A program made the translations under genes and the position numbers. The notes beneath the pieces are model-generated. The model saw only the letters and a list, made by a program, of their open reading frames with translations, searched no databases and was not told the DNA's origin. From an uncultured Pseudomonas sp. (lineage in GTDB: Bacteria > Pseudomonadota > Gammaproteobacteria > Pseudomonadales > Pseudomonadaceae): a stretch of DNA of 27,550 nt. Positions 16,929-23,897 of the stretch are shown one piece after another; positions within the stretch are counted from its first letter, which is position 1; the number at the start of each line of letters is the position of its first letter. The DNA lies in assembly GCA_946886875.1 (NCBI GenBank), contig CAMPJN010000008.1, positions 1 through 27,550 of the forward strand, written 5' to 3'.

Positions 16929-17666
16929 TTAGCTTTTCGCTTTCCGATGCTCCCAGCGATGCTTCTTCATATCCTCATCGAACCACCGGCAGCGGGTATT
17001 CGGCAAAGACGCGGCCAAGCCATCGATCTCACCGGCCGCATAGTAGTCCGCGAATTCGAGCACGCGTAGATGGCTGAGCTTGGCCAGCGGTGCCAGGCGC
17101 TTGTCCTCTACCCGCAACGCGGTAAGGAATAGATACTCCAACCCGTCCAACGCACTCAGGGGGCCAAGCGAAGCAACCTTCATCGCTGCATGCAGGCTGC
17201 CCTCGACCGCGAGCGTTTTAAGCTGCGTAAGCGCCACCAATGGTTCGATGTTGCAGACCTTCTTGGCGTTCTCGATCGCCAATGCCTGCAGAGAAGGCGC
17301 AAGACCCGCGGCCCAATCCAGGTTCTCGATACGGCTGGCGCCAGTGACAACCAACTTTTGCAGCCCTGGCAGGCGTGCAAGTCCTTCGAGATTGGTAGCG
17401 GTAAGCCCATCGATATACAGGGTTTGCAACTGCGTCAGCTCGCACAACTCATCGAGAAAACTCTGATCGACCTGATACGCCAACAGCGTTCGTAGCGCAT
17501 TCAGCTCGCCTACACCGCGGTGGGACTTTTTCTCCCTGCGCAGCTGAACAACCGAGGCGGATGGGTCGGCTTCGGCAGCCGATAGTACGCGCGGGGGAAG
17601 TTCCGGCCAGCGAAAAGCAATACCGGCACTGAGGCGATCTAAATAGCTCTGGGGTACCGTGGACAT
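16929..17666 (-). CDS. Leucine-rich-repeat-like protein
   Basis: A 245-residue soluble protein of unknown function. From about residue 55 it contains irregular leucine-rich units of 22-25 residues, such as LTQLQTLYIDGLTATNLEGLARLPGLQKLVV and similar repeats around APSLQALAIENAKKV, LTQLKTLAVEG and LDGLEYLFLTALRV, predicting a small solenoid that binds another protein. No signal peptide. I prefer ATG at 17666 (MSTVPQ), preceded by GAGAG; in-frame starts at 17687 and 17702 are possible. Neighbours on the same strand are a methyltransferase and a cupin. Confidence 0.75.
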   Translation of the reverse strand: MSTVPQSYLDRLSAGIAFRWPELPPRVLSAAEADPSASVVQLRREKKSHRGVGELNALRTLLAYQVDQSFLDELCELTQLQTLYIDGLTATNLEGLARLPGLQKLVVTGASRIENLDWAAGLAPSLQALAIENAKKVCNIEPLVALTQLKTLAVEGSLHAAMKVASLGPLSALDGLEYLFLTALRVEDKRLAPLAKLSHLRVLEFADYYAAGEIDGLAASLPNTRCRWFDEDMKKHRWEHRKAKS

Positions 17667-17753
17667 TTCGACTCTCGAATTTTCCATGACCGATCGGAGC
17701 AAAGGACGAAGAGCTACTGAAAGCCCAATAACTCACTACAACCCTTTGCGGAC

Positions 17754-18374
17754 TCAGGCGCCCTTCCTGGCAACGATAAACACCGAAAACTTCCCTGGTT
17801 GCCATTCGTAGTCAACGCTAAAACCGGCGCTGGTCAACATCGACAGCAGCCCTTGTTTGTCGAAATGCTGTAAATGCGGGGCGAGACCTAAGCGCTGCAT
17901 AACTGGGATCAACAACCGCCAGTGCAGCTTCATCTCGTCGGCCAGCACGGTGCTGCTTACGAATATGCCGCCAGGCTTCAACAGCTCGCTCACCCGGGCA
18001 ATCGCTGCCTGCGCATCCTCGAGCAGATGGAGGATATTGAGCCCGAGCACGGCATTGAAGCTCTCCGGCGGCAACTCCAGGCTATCCAGGGTGCCCTGTT
18101 GAAAGCGGATGTTCTCAACCCCCGCATTCCGCGCCTTGCCTTGCGCAATACTCAACATCTCACCCGATATATCGGTCGCGAGAATTTCTTTGACGTAGGG
18201 CGCATGAACAATCGCCGTGCTGCCAGTACCACAGCCGAACTCGAACACCGACCAATCCGGTCGGAAGTACTCCTGAGTGATCGCCAGTTTCTTTTGATAG
18301 CTTTCCTCGTCCCGAACCGGGGTTCTGGCATAACGAGGTGCGGCTTTATCCCAGAATTTTTGCGGGCTGATCAT
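17754..18374 (-). CDS. Class I SAM-dependent methyltransferase
   Basis: A 206-residue Rossmann methyltransferase. Motif I is VFEFGCGTGSTAI, the ribose-binding acid follows in ILATDISGEML, and LPPESFNAVLGLNILHLL plus LLKPGGIFVSST are typical of the UbiE/Coq5-like group. The substrate cannot be named. I chose ATG at 18374 (MISPQKFWDKAAPRYA) because GGGAG lies about nine bases upstream and family members start this way. The frame is open further to 18467, but that part looks non-coding. A hairpin at 18490-18519 lies between it and the upstream cupin gene. Confidence 0.85.
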   Translation of the reverse strand: MISPQKFWDKAAPRYARTPVRDEESYQKKLAITQEYFRPDWSVFEFGCGTGSTAIVHAPYVKEILATDISGEMLSIAQGKARNAGVENIRFQQGTLDSLELPPESFNAVLGLNILHLLEDAQAAIARVSELLKPGGIFVSSTVLADEMKLHWRLLIPVMQRLGLAPHLQHFDKQGLLSMLTSAGFSVDYEWQPGKFSVFIVARKGA

Positions 18375-18489
18375 CTTGCTGTCTCCCTGCGCATCATCCT
18401 TTCCACCTATCCGATTGAATTTAAAATAGTCGCGGATCACGCGGGAGCCGCCCTCTTTTGACATCAAAGATTAAGTGTTTGTGCGCACT

Positions 18490-18519
18490 GCTCCACCCTG
18501 TCGAAGCCTTCGGTGGAGC
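18490..18519. repeat. Hairpin between the cupin and methyltransferase genes
   Basis: GCTCCACC (18490-18497) pairs with GGTGGAGC (18512-18519) around a 14-base loop. There is no T-run on the minus-strand exit side, so it may be an extragenic palindrome or an mRNA-stability hairpin rather than a strong terminator. Confidence 0.4.
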
Positions 18520-18639
18520 GCTCTTCAAGGCTGAGTCGGATAAGACATAGCTGCACCGTAGCGGAAAGGCCAGATGCTGCACACTTAGTTTTTGCCGGCG
18601 CCGATAGCTAATAATCGTAAGAATCAGAAGGCCAGAGAG

Positions 18640-18987
18640 TCAGGCATCAAAATAAACCACCCAGACAGCAAAGTCGTCCGTCGCATCGATAAAGCGATGC
18701 TCTGCCATTTTAGGCATATATGCAGCGTCGCCGATGCGGCAACGGTAGCGCCCTTCATCATATTCGAGGACGGCCTCGCCACAAACTACGATATATAACT
18801 CCTCTTGGTTGTGAGGGACCTGACGATCAACATTTCCGGGTTGATAGTATCGTAGCTGCACATTTCCTGTCGAAAAAGCAAGGTTCGATAACTTCGTCAC
18901 TCCCGGAATAATTTCTATTGGGCTTGGTTTGGATAGAAAGTCGGCTGTTGCCTGATCCAAGGGGAAATATTTCGCTTTGGTTAACAT
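18640..18987 (-). CDS. Small cupin-domain protein
   Basis: A 115-residue single-domain cupin. The first conserved motif is PHNQEELYIVVCGEAVL (His and Glu metal ligands, fewer than the canonical set) and the second is GDAAYMPKMAEHRFI, ending WVVYFDA. Such small cupins bind metals or sugar/acid ligands; the function here is unknown. The start is supported by GGGAGG six bases before ATG. It is the last core-type gene before the cassette array: no attC-like site lies at its 3' end. Confidence 0.85.
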   Translation of the reverse strand: MLTKAKYFPLDQATADFLSKPSPIEIIPGVTKLSNLAFSTGNVQLRYYQPGNVDRQVPHNQEELYIVVCGEAVLEYDEGRYRCRIGDAAYMPKMAEHRFIDATDDFAVWVVYFDA

Positions 18988-19230
18988 ATCGCCTCCCGTG
19001 TTTGCGCAGTCAGGTAGGTTATACAGCTGGAACTGTACTGATAAAGTTTATGGGGTAATTCGATTGGAGGATGCTTAGAAGCGACAACTTTCATATTGAA
19101 CTACGTCATGGTTCGCTTTCCGCCTGACAGCTGCCTCTGCCCAAGGCTCAGCTTTGATCGAGAACAGGTATTGCAAGCTAAACGGTGCAGGAGCCAAGTA
19201 CAATACGGTTATTAAATTGACGGAAATATC

Positions 19231-19268
19231 GGGGCGGCGGAGTGATTAAGTTTTATTCACTTCGCCCC
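19231..19268. repeat. AT-core hairpin repeat, unit 1
   Basis: GGGGCGGCGGAGTGA pairs imperfectly with TCACTTCGCCCC around a TTAAGTTTTAT loop. The same architecture recurs at 19409 and 20032. It directly abuts the half-attC and replaces its left arm. Confidence 0.5.
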
Positions 19269-19323
19269 TCGGCTTTAGCCCCTCCCAGCGAGCGAAGCGA
19301 ACAGTTTTAACCAGTTGTTAGAG
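19266..19323 (-). other. Truncated attC-like site at the distal end of the array
   Basis: The core GGCTTTAGCCCCTCCCAGCG and the right arm AACCAGTTGTTAGAG match the right two thirds of the full site at 26955-27030. The left arm is missing and its place is taken by a hairpin repeat. It is the attC expected 3' of the first two cassette genes. Confidence 0.55.
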
Positions 19324-19408
19324 GTTGTACTCTCTACAACTATGAGCTTTGTTAATGGCGCCACCAAGTGATGCTCTTGCACCACAAAAACCTCTGCAAA
19401 GGAAAATC

Positions 19409-19440
19409 GGGGTCAGAGTGACTAAATTTTAGTCTCCTCT
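19409..19440. repeat. AT-core hairpin repeat, unit 2
   Basis: GGGGTCAGAGTGACTAAATT followed by TTAGTCTCCTC; the inner GACTAAATTTTAGTC is a perfect palindrome. Related to the units at 19231 and 20032. It lies just downstream of the gene ending at 19465. Confidence 0.45.
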
Positions 19441-19464
19441 TTAGCTCTATTGTTGAAACGGTCA

Positions 19465-19953
19465 TTATGCGCGACCCGCGATTTTCTTTGCACATGCATT
19501 AATGAGGTAGAAAAAAATGAAAAATATAACCAGACTGAAAATATATAATAAAGCTTGATCCGCTGCGGAGCTTAAAAAATACGCACCTCTCTTAGGGTCT
19601 GAAAGGTAGATTTTTTTACTCATGTAGAGGCTACTGAGCGCCATACCGACTGGGTAAATTAGACTTGAATATACAACTACCCGGCTTCTTTCTGTGATAG
19701 TAGAAATTAGAACTGACAAAGCTGAAATTATAAATATCTGAATAGCCGACAATGAAAAAACCAAAATCCAAAAATGAATTGTGCGAGAGGGAATTTTCTC
19801 CACGGACAGTAGATTTGTAATCGATTTTATACTTGCATTACCTGCAACGCTATTTCCGATAAAGTCCTGGATATTCTGTGATAGAAATACATCTGCATGA
19901 ACCACTGCCCAGCCAATAAGCAATCCAAGTATCACACTTGCCAAAATTTTCAT
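19465..19953 (-). CDS. Cassette-encoded membrane protein, unknown function
   Basis: A 162-residue protein with four likely membrane segments: the N-terminal MKILASVILGLLIGWAVV (possibly an uncleaved signal anchor), then FWILVFSLSAIQIFIISALSVLI, VVVYSSLIYPVGMALSSLYM and LLYIFSLVIFFIFFYLI. No family recognised. AAGGGG lies five bases before the ATG. It is AT-rich compared with genes left of 19 kb. No attC separates it from the next small membrane protein gene, so the two may form one cassette. Confidence 0.7.
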   Translation of the reverse strand: MKILASVILGLLIGWAVVHADVFLSQNIQDFIGNSVAGNASIKSITNLLSVEKIPSRTIHFWILVFSLSAIQIFIISALSVLISTITERSRVVVYSSLIYPVGMALSSLYMSKKIYLSDPKRGAYFLSSAADQALLYIFSLVIFFIFFYLINACAKKIAGRA

Positions 19954-20031
19954 GCATTCCCCTTGGGTGCAGAGTGTTCGATATGGGCAGGCAAGATATC
20001 ACTGGACCAATAAGGATCAATCCAAATATCA

Positions 20032-20069
20032 GGACCGGAGTGTTTAGATTTTATTCACTCCACCTCCCC
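20032..20069. repeat. AT-core hairpin repeat, unit 3
   Basis: GGAGTG pairs with CACTCC around TTTAGATTTTATT, flanked by GGACC and ACCTCCCC. Same design as the units at 19231 and 19409. It lies between two cassette genes where an attC might be expected. Confidence 0.45.
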
Positions 20070-20081
20070 TTCTGGCTCCCC

Positions 20082-20459
20082 TCAGTCGAATAAATCATAG
20101 CTGCTCGAACTCGAGCTAGAATTATATCGATTCTCATCAAATTCATGACTTATATTCGTCACAGACCAAATAGCCACAATCAACGAAAGGCTGAATGGCA
20201 GTACAAAAAACAACCAAATGACCTTCGAATTGATAAAAACCAGCACCACATCACAACGCTTGTACAAGAGCAGCTGAATGACCGCCGCGATTGCGATAAA
20301 AACTGAACCGGCTGAAATAAGAAATGTATGTTCATCCAATGAATTTATCGATGTGATTGAGGAAAGCAAAAGCGACCCTAATCCATATGCGCCTATGCTC
20401 ACAACTGAGAGGACAAGACAAACGATCGAGCAGATAAGCTTTCGTAATAGTTGGTGCAT
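20082..20459 (-). CDS. Cassette-encoded small membrane protein, unknown function
   Basis: A 125-residue protein with about four hydrophobic segments (LICSIVCLVLSVVSIGAYGLGSLLL, FLISAGSVFIAIAAVIQLLL, VIWLFFVLPFSLSLIVAIW). It ends in a serine-rich hydrophilic tail (seven consecutive serines, then YDLFD). No family recognised. Upstream, on its 5' side, lies GCCTAAC (20468-20474), the left arm of an attC-like site. Confidence 0.65.
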   Translation of the reverse strand: MHQLLRKLICSIVCLVLSVVSIGAYGLGSLLLSSITSINSLDEHTFLISAGSVFIAIAAVIQLLLYKRCDVVLVFINSKVIWLFFVLPFSLSLIVAIWSVTNISHEFDENRYNSSSSSSSYDLFD

Positions 20460-20467
20460 GGGTTAAA

Positions 20468-20526
20468 GCCTAACTAAGCTGCAGAAGAAGGGGCGATTAA
20501 TGATTTATGCGAGGGATGCAGCAGGC
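20468..20526 (-). other. Weak attC-like site
   Basis: It begins with GCCTAAC (20468-20474). GCTGCA (20478-20483) can pair with TGCAGC (20517-20522) and GCCT with AGGC, giving an imperfect stem that runs into the 3' end of the DUF2867 gene. The expected right-hand GTTRRRY is missing, so the site is degenerate if real. Its first 16 bases resemble those of the site at 22082. Confidence 0.35.
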
Positions 20527-21047
20527 CAACCAACATCTGCGGCACGTCGGAGACTCGCTTTCACGACCAAGCGGTGAAAGGGAGCAATGACATGTAAGTA
20601 GGCTCGTCCGAGAAAGTTATGGCAGTGGACTACGGTCGAAACGATCAGTTGTCCACCGCCCTCGGGGGCAATCCCTTCAGAACATAGAACCGAGACGCGG
20701 AAATCGAGGTGCTTGTCGTCTTCCCCCACAACGATCTCGGTCTCGCTCACGCTGTAGACCTTGAAAATGCCAACCCGCTCGCCTTGGCCACCATCAAGCG
20801 TTGCCAGGTGTTTGGCGGTCTTTAGTCCAAAGCACGCAACAATTGCGTCGCGAACCATTGTGAGCTTTCCAACCCAAGATGGCTGGTGCGAGAAAATGAA
20901 TCGGGCCAGCAGCTCTGGGTCCTTGGATGCGCCTAAAGGGAGGCGAATCGCAAATGCATCTGCGAGGTTCGTCGACTTGTAGACGCGAATGATCCTGGAC
21001 TCCGAGGGAAGAGCAACAGGCGTTACGGGCATAAATTCATTTTGCAT
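20505..21047 (-). CDS. DUF2867 family protein (cassette)
   Basis: A 180-residue soluble protein. The DUF2867 pattern is clear: [62 protein letters not shown], and the ending [34 protein letters not shown]2867 proteins are found alone or fused to NAD-binding epimerase-like domains, and their function is unknown; a ligand-binding role is a guess. An attC-like site lies upstream (about 21066-21140) and a weak one overlaps its 3' end. Confidence 0.85.
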   Translation of the reverse strand: MQNEFMPVTPVALPSESRIIRVYKSTNLADAFAIRLPLGASKDPELLARFIFSHQPSWVGKLTMVRDAIVACFGLKTAKHLATLDGGQGERVGIFKVYSVSETEIVVGEDDKHLDFRVSVLCSEGIAPEGGGQLIVSTVVHCHNFLGRAYLHVIAPFHRLVVKASLRRAADVGWPAASLA

Positions 21048-21065
21048 GACGCTTCTCTGATGGCT

Positions 21066-21140
21066 ATCAAATTAAGTTAGGCAGCGGGCTTTAGTCCGTC
21101 CCAGTGAGCGAAGCAAACTATTTGACGCCACTATTATGCC
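21066..21140 (-). other. Degenerate attC-like site
   Basis: The core AGCGGGCTTTAGTCCGTCCC followed by AGTGAGCGAAGC matches the well-formed sites at 24439 and 26955. The outer arms are altered: GTTAGGC appears at the left arm and CTATTATGCC replaces the right-hand GTTAGGC. It marks the 3' boundary of the MAPEG cassette. Confidence 0.65.
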
Positions 21141-21577
21141 GCGCTTGGCATGTTGAAGAATGCTGTAACTGCGATATAGATTAATGCAAATAGTGGAATG
21201 TTTGATAAAGCAAATAGCAGAAATCTGACTTCAATTTTATTGATCAATGCTTGTACAAGACTGTGACCAATACGTAAAAACACATATACCCACGCAAGCA
21301 TCAAGCCTATTTGTGTTTGAACACCCAACAAGGCAAGCGAGATTGCAAGTGCATAGAACAGTGTTGGCTGCTCCAGCAAGTGATTATAGTTATCCGCTTT
21401 CCAGCGTACTTGAGGTGGAAGCGAAGACATTTGCTCGCCTCGCGGGGCATTTGGATCGGGCTTGATTCTTGCGGCACGCATGGCAGGAAGCCGCGTAGCG
21501 TACATCCATAACCACATCACCATCGTCCATGCAATCAGTGCAAGCACTGGTCCAATAAATTGCACTGATGCTGTCAT
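21134..21577 (-). CDS. MAPEG family membrane protein (cassette)
   Basis: A 147-residue, four-helix membrane protein. The MAPEG signature is the central WKADNYNHLLEQPTLFYALAISL; helices flank it at the N-terminus (FIGPVLALIAWTMVMWLWMYA) and C-terminus (FLLFALSNIPLFALIYIAVTAFF). Family members include microsomal glutathione transferases and eicosanoid enzymes; bacterial ones are mostly uncharacterised but often implicated in detoxification. Length is normal. Confidence 0.88.
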   Translation of the reverse strand: MTASVQFIGPVLALIAWTMVMWLWMYATRLPAMRAARIKPDPNAPRGEQMSSLPPQVRWKADNYNHLLEQPTLFYALAISLALLGVQTQIGLMLAWVYVFLRIGHSLVQALINKIEVRFLLFALSNIPLFALIYIAVTAFFNMPSAA

Positions 21578-21617
21578 AAATAATTTCCATATTCTTCGAA
21601 TTTTCTAATGATGTTCC

Positions 21618-21674
21618 GCATAACGTCTTATTAAGCCGACTCGCGAAGCGGTTTCGGCTTGAAGACTGTTAGGC
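21618..21674 (-). other. attC site, short well-formed type
   Basis: GCATAAC (21618-21624) and GTTAGGC (21668-21674) flank inner arms GTCTTATTAAGCC and GGCTTGAAGAC, which pair apart from small bulges. This is the classic imperfect-palindrome design of a 57-base attC. The stop codon of the adjacent gene (21669-21671) lies within GTTAGGC. It lacks the GGGCTTTAGCCCGTCCC core of the other sites. Confidence 0.85.
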
Positions 21675-22055
21675 GGCATTTGTTGCGAGCCAGGTCAATG
21701 CCGCTACCGCTGACAGCGCGATCCAACCGGGATGACGCCCCTTGGTGCCAATCAGCACAAGGATGGCTCCCCCAAGATAGGCAAAGAAAACTGCACTAAT
21801 GATGAGTGAACTAGACAAGGGATGGCCCAAGGCAAGCCGGAACATAACGCCTGCAAAGGCCCAACCGAACAGAGTGGCGAGATGCCAAGTGGCCCAGATG
21901 ATCCGGATGTTGCTCTCCCGCAGCGGCGGAGCACCAAGCGCTGGCACGAGTCCGCCGTTGCGCACATGCCGAAAGATCAGGATCTCTCCCATAACAGAAT
22001 GAATCAGACCGGTCACAAAGGTGATCACCGCAGCAATCAACAATAGGGTTTGCAC
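21669..22055 (-). CDS. Cassette-encoded four-helix membrane protein, unknown function
   Basis: A 128-residue protein with four hydrophobic segments (LLLIAAVITFVTGLIHSVMG, IIWATWHLATLFGWAFAGVMF, LIISAVFFAYLGGAILVLIG, WIALSAVAALTWLA). The central IRIIWATWHLATLFGWA is a recurring feature of small uncharacterised membrane proteins. I chose GTG at 22055 because AAGGAG is seven bases upstream and the sequence becomes hydrophobic at once; the frame extends to 22127 but crosses the attC-like region. The stop codon lies in the attC right arm. Confidence 0.7.
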   Translation of the reverse strand: MQTLLLIAAVITFVTGLIHSVMGEILIFRHVRNGGLVPALGAPPLRESNIRIIWATWHLATLFGWAFAGVMFRLALGHPLSSSLIISAVFFAYLGGAILVLIGTKGRHPGWIALSAVAALTWLATNAA

Positions 22056-22081
22056 ATTGAGTCTCCTTGACGTGTGGTGCC

Positions 22082-22200
22082 ACCTAACGAAGCTGTAGAA
22101 AAACCCAGAATCCATTCCCACTATCAAGATTTACAGCATTCTGTAGAGAATGCGGTAAGGGTTTCTGGTGATGAATAAATCTTAGGGGGCTTCGTGCGGG
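22082..22200 (-). other. Long, degenerate attC-like site
   Basis: ACCTAACGAAGC (22082-22093) can pair with GCTTCGTGCGGG (22189-22200), where GTGCGGG stands in place of GTTAGGT. CCCAGAA pairs with part of GGGTTTCTGG inside, and CATTCT/AGAATG forms an apical hairpin. The size (119 bases) is within the range of large attC sites. Confidence 0.45.
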
Positions 22201-22235
22201 AGTCCTGGCCTGTTGCCTCTTGCCTCCGGCAGCCT

Positions 22236-22586
22236 TTACTGGTGCTGAAGGATATTGATGAGTTTGCCGAAGGGATCGCGAACATAGAAGCGGCGAACGC
22301 CCCAAGGCTCATCGACCGGCCCGTACTCAATAGCAATTCCCGCCTTCATGGCTCTAGCAAGCACATCGGAGAGATCATCGACTTCAATCGACAGGTCGGG
22401 AACTGCTGTTCCCGAACCGCCCTCCGCGGCGAAGCTGACTTGAACCGTCATGGTCTCGCTCGAACCAAACGTCTTGATCCACCCGTGATCCATCAACAGG
22501 TCGAGCCCTAGTAGATCCTGATAGAACACCTTGGCTTTTGCTGTATCAGAAGTCGCAATATTGGCGACTATGCGGCTAACTTTCAT
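22236..22586 (-). CDS. VOC/glyoxalase family protein (cassette)
   Basis: A 116-residue vicinal-oxygen-chelate fold protein of two beta-alpha-beta-beta-beta units: VSRIVANIATSDTAKAKVFYQDLLGLDLLMDHG in the first, and LSIEVDDLSDVLARAMKAGIAIEYGP with WGVRRFYVRDPFGKLINIL in the second. The PFGKLINIL ending is highly characteristic of glyoxalase/bleomycin-resistance-like proteins. The metal-binding His/Glu set is incomplete compared with true glyoxalase I, so the reaction is unknown. GGGAGA precedes the ATG. Only 33 bases separate it from the next gene, too few for an attC. Confidence 0.88.
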   Translation of the reverse strand: MKVSRIVANIATSDTAKAKVFYQDLLGLDLLMDHGWIKTFGSSETMTVQVSFAAEGGSGTAVPDLSIEVDDLSDVLARAMKAGIAIEYGPVDEPWGVRRFYVRDPFGKLINILQHQ

Positions 22587-22619
22587 AAAATTCTCCCTTT
22601 TCGGCTGCGCGAATCCTAA

Positions 22620-22979
22620 TTACCAAGCATAACTTTCGACAGTGTCCTGAAGTTGCTTTTCAAGTTTCATCCTGCATTCTGACTCGTGGACAGAAGACCA
22701 CTGCCCACCATAAGTTTTGCTAACCGACTTACAGAAAAGGTTCTGAAACTTATCCCATCTCTCTTTAGCCTGCCGGAGCTGTTGGGCTTGCTCTGGACTT
22801 GGTTCAGCCTCAGCTTCCGAGAGAAGACGACTGTAACTTCTATCCGTAGACTCGTTCTGCTGCTGCCATGATTCATGTGCTTTTTCTGCATATTGTGACT
22901 GTGACTCAGCAAGTGCATAGCTACTCGCCATAAACAGCCAAATGGCAGATACAACAGGTGAGATTTGGCGATCAGACAT
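22620..22979 (-). CDS. LprI/DUF1311-like secreted protein (cassette)
   Basis: About 119 residues with a signal peptide (AIWLFMASSYALA, likely cut before ESQSQ). The mature part resembles DUF1311/LprI: a YSRLLSEAEAEP repeat region, LRQAKERWDKFQNLFCKSV with a GGQW turn, and a second cysteine in HESECRMKL, probably a disulfide pair. LprI of Mycobacterium is a lysozyme inhibitor, so a role in protecting the cell wall is possible but unproven. In-frame starts occur at 22979 (chosen, AGAG six bases upstream), 22985, 22994 and TTG 23000. It appears to share a cassette with the VOC gene. Confidence 0.7.
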   Translation of the reverse strand: MSDRQISPVVSAIWLFMASSYALAESQSQYAEKAHESWQQQNESTDRSYSRLLSEAEAEPSPEQAQQLRQAKERWDKFQNLFCKSVSKTYGGQWSSVHESECRMKLEKQLQDTVESYAW

Positions 22980-23002
22980 TTTCATCTCTATCATTTGCAA
23001 GG

Positions 23003-23085
23003 GACTAAAAACGGCCTGAAGTATACATGTACTACCAGCTGGTTTCAGATCATTCCAGTGAGCAATTTAAACCCGGCTGTTAGCC
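23003..23085 (-). other. attC-like site, divergent
   Basis: The right end is GTTAGCC (23079-23085), and the preceding CATTCCAGTGAGC...AATTTAAACC matches the CCCAGTGAGC...GATTTGAACC segment of the site at 26955. The left end is GACTAAA. CTGAA and TTTCAG can pair inside. Confidence 0.6.
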
Positions 23086-23789
23086 TAGGCGAATACGTTA
23101 TTAATTTCGGCTTTAAGAAATTCTTTAGCACTTTTTTCAATGAGCGCACCGTGCGCAGCAATAATGGCGTTAAAGTCGAGGGTTAAAAGAGCCTCAAAAT
23201 CATCTTTAAGTGTTTTCCCCTTTGGTGTTACGCGCTTCAACCAAGGGCCACCAATATTTAGACCAACCTTGAAGCCTAGCAACTTAAAAACGAGCTTTGT
23301 GAACCACGAAAAATAGCTCCAATCAGCATGATATTGAATACTGTCGGTAGTTATTAATAACTTGTGCTCTGCCATGAGAAGCGCTGCCTCTGGAAAAATG
23401 GCAGATTCAAAAATGAAAAATTCAGAATTCTCAATGGGCCCAGCAGTGCTTGCATCGATAATTTTTGTTGGGCTTGGTGACTTGTATGTTGCCTGACCTT
23501 GCTGAGCCCAGAACTCACAGTTATACCTGTTTAGGTAGAACTCATCGTCAAGACCATGAAAATCGCCCAGCCTAATTATTTTACTCACTCTCCCAAGCAA
23601 GTCTAAAGCCGCAAGACCCTCCTCGTTCATGCGAACCGGATTAATTAATATTATTTCTGAGCCGCTTTTTAGAATGATCATGTTTCTGTTCATGCTCATT
23701 CCGGGCCCGACCTTAATGCTGCCATGCAGCAGGAATACGCAGGGATATAACTTTTGTATTTTATCGTGTGGATAGGCTGGCGGATACAT
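23085..23789 (-). CDS. Metallo-beta-lactamase-fold-like protein, degenerate (cassette)
   Basis: A 234-residue soluble protein. Order of features: NRNMIILKSGSEIILINPVRM (beta strands), LLGRVSKIIRLGDFHGLDDEFYLNRY, LLMAEHKLLITTDSIQYHA, and IIAAHGALIEKSAKEFL. This spacing recalls MBL-fold hydrolases of the DUF4336 type, where the HxHxDH motif is lost or altered; here only isolated His and Asp residues remain at those places. Function unknown, possibly non-catalytic or metal-variant. The stop overlaps the attC end GTTAGCC. Confidence 0.6.
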   Translation of the reverse strand: MYPPAYPHDKIQKLYPCVFLLHGSIKVGPGMSMNRNMIILKSGSEIILINPVRMNEEGLAALDLLGRVSKIIRLGDFHGLDDEFYLNRYNCEFWAQQGQATYKSPSPTKIIDASTAGPIENSEFFIFESAIFPEAALLMAEHKLLITTDSIQYHADWSYFSWFTKLVFKLLGFKVGLNIGGPWLKRVTPKGKTLKDDFEALLTLDFNAIIAAHGALIEKSAKEFLKAEINNVFA

Positions 23790-23804
23790 TACTCTTCCTT
23801 AAGC

Positions 23805-23897
23805 AAATGAATGTCTGGTTAAGTACCAGAGGACACCCGCCGAATGCTCGCTTGAGTATGGCGCGCAGAGGCGTTCCCCTTGAATGAATAGTTAGGT
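23805..23897 (-). other. attC-like site
   Basis: The right arm is GTTAGGT (23891-23897), overlapping the stop codon of the adjacent gene at 23892. The left arm contains GTCTGGTTAAG (23813-23823), similar to GTTTGGTTAAG in the sites at 26955 and 27442. The core differs from the common one. Confidence 0.6.

Larger units (their letters stand above)
18988..19464. other. Boundary between the core chromosome and the cassette array
   Basis: About 480 bases without a convincing gene; composition becomes AT-richer here. It contains the distal half-attC site (19266-19323), two GGGG...GAGTGA...TTTTA hairpin units (19231-19268 and 19409-19440) and a small palindrome GTTGTA/TACAAC (19324-19340). The stretch 19000-19230 shows nothing recognisable. 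Confidence 0.5.

Noticed and set aside
18640..18987. Cupin gene as a further integron cassette
   Set aside because: No attC-like arms at its 3' side, and its composition resembles the core genes to its left; the array end is placed at about 19266.
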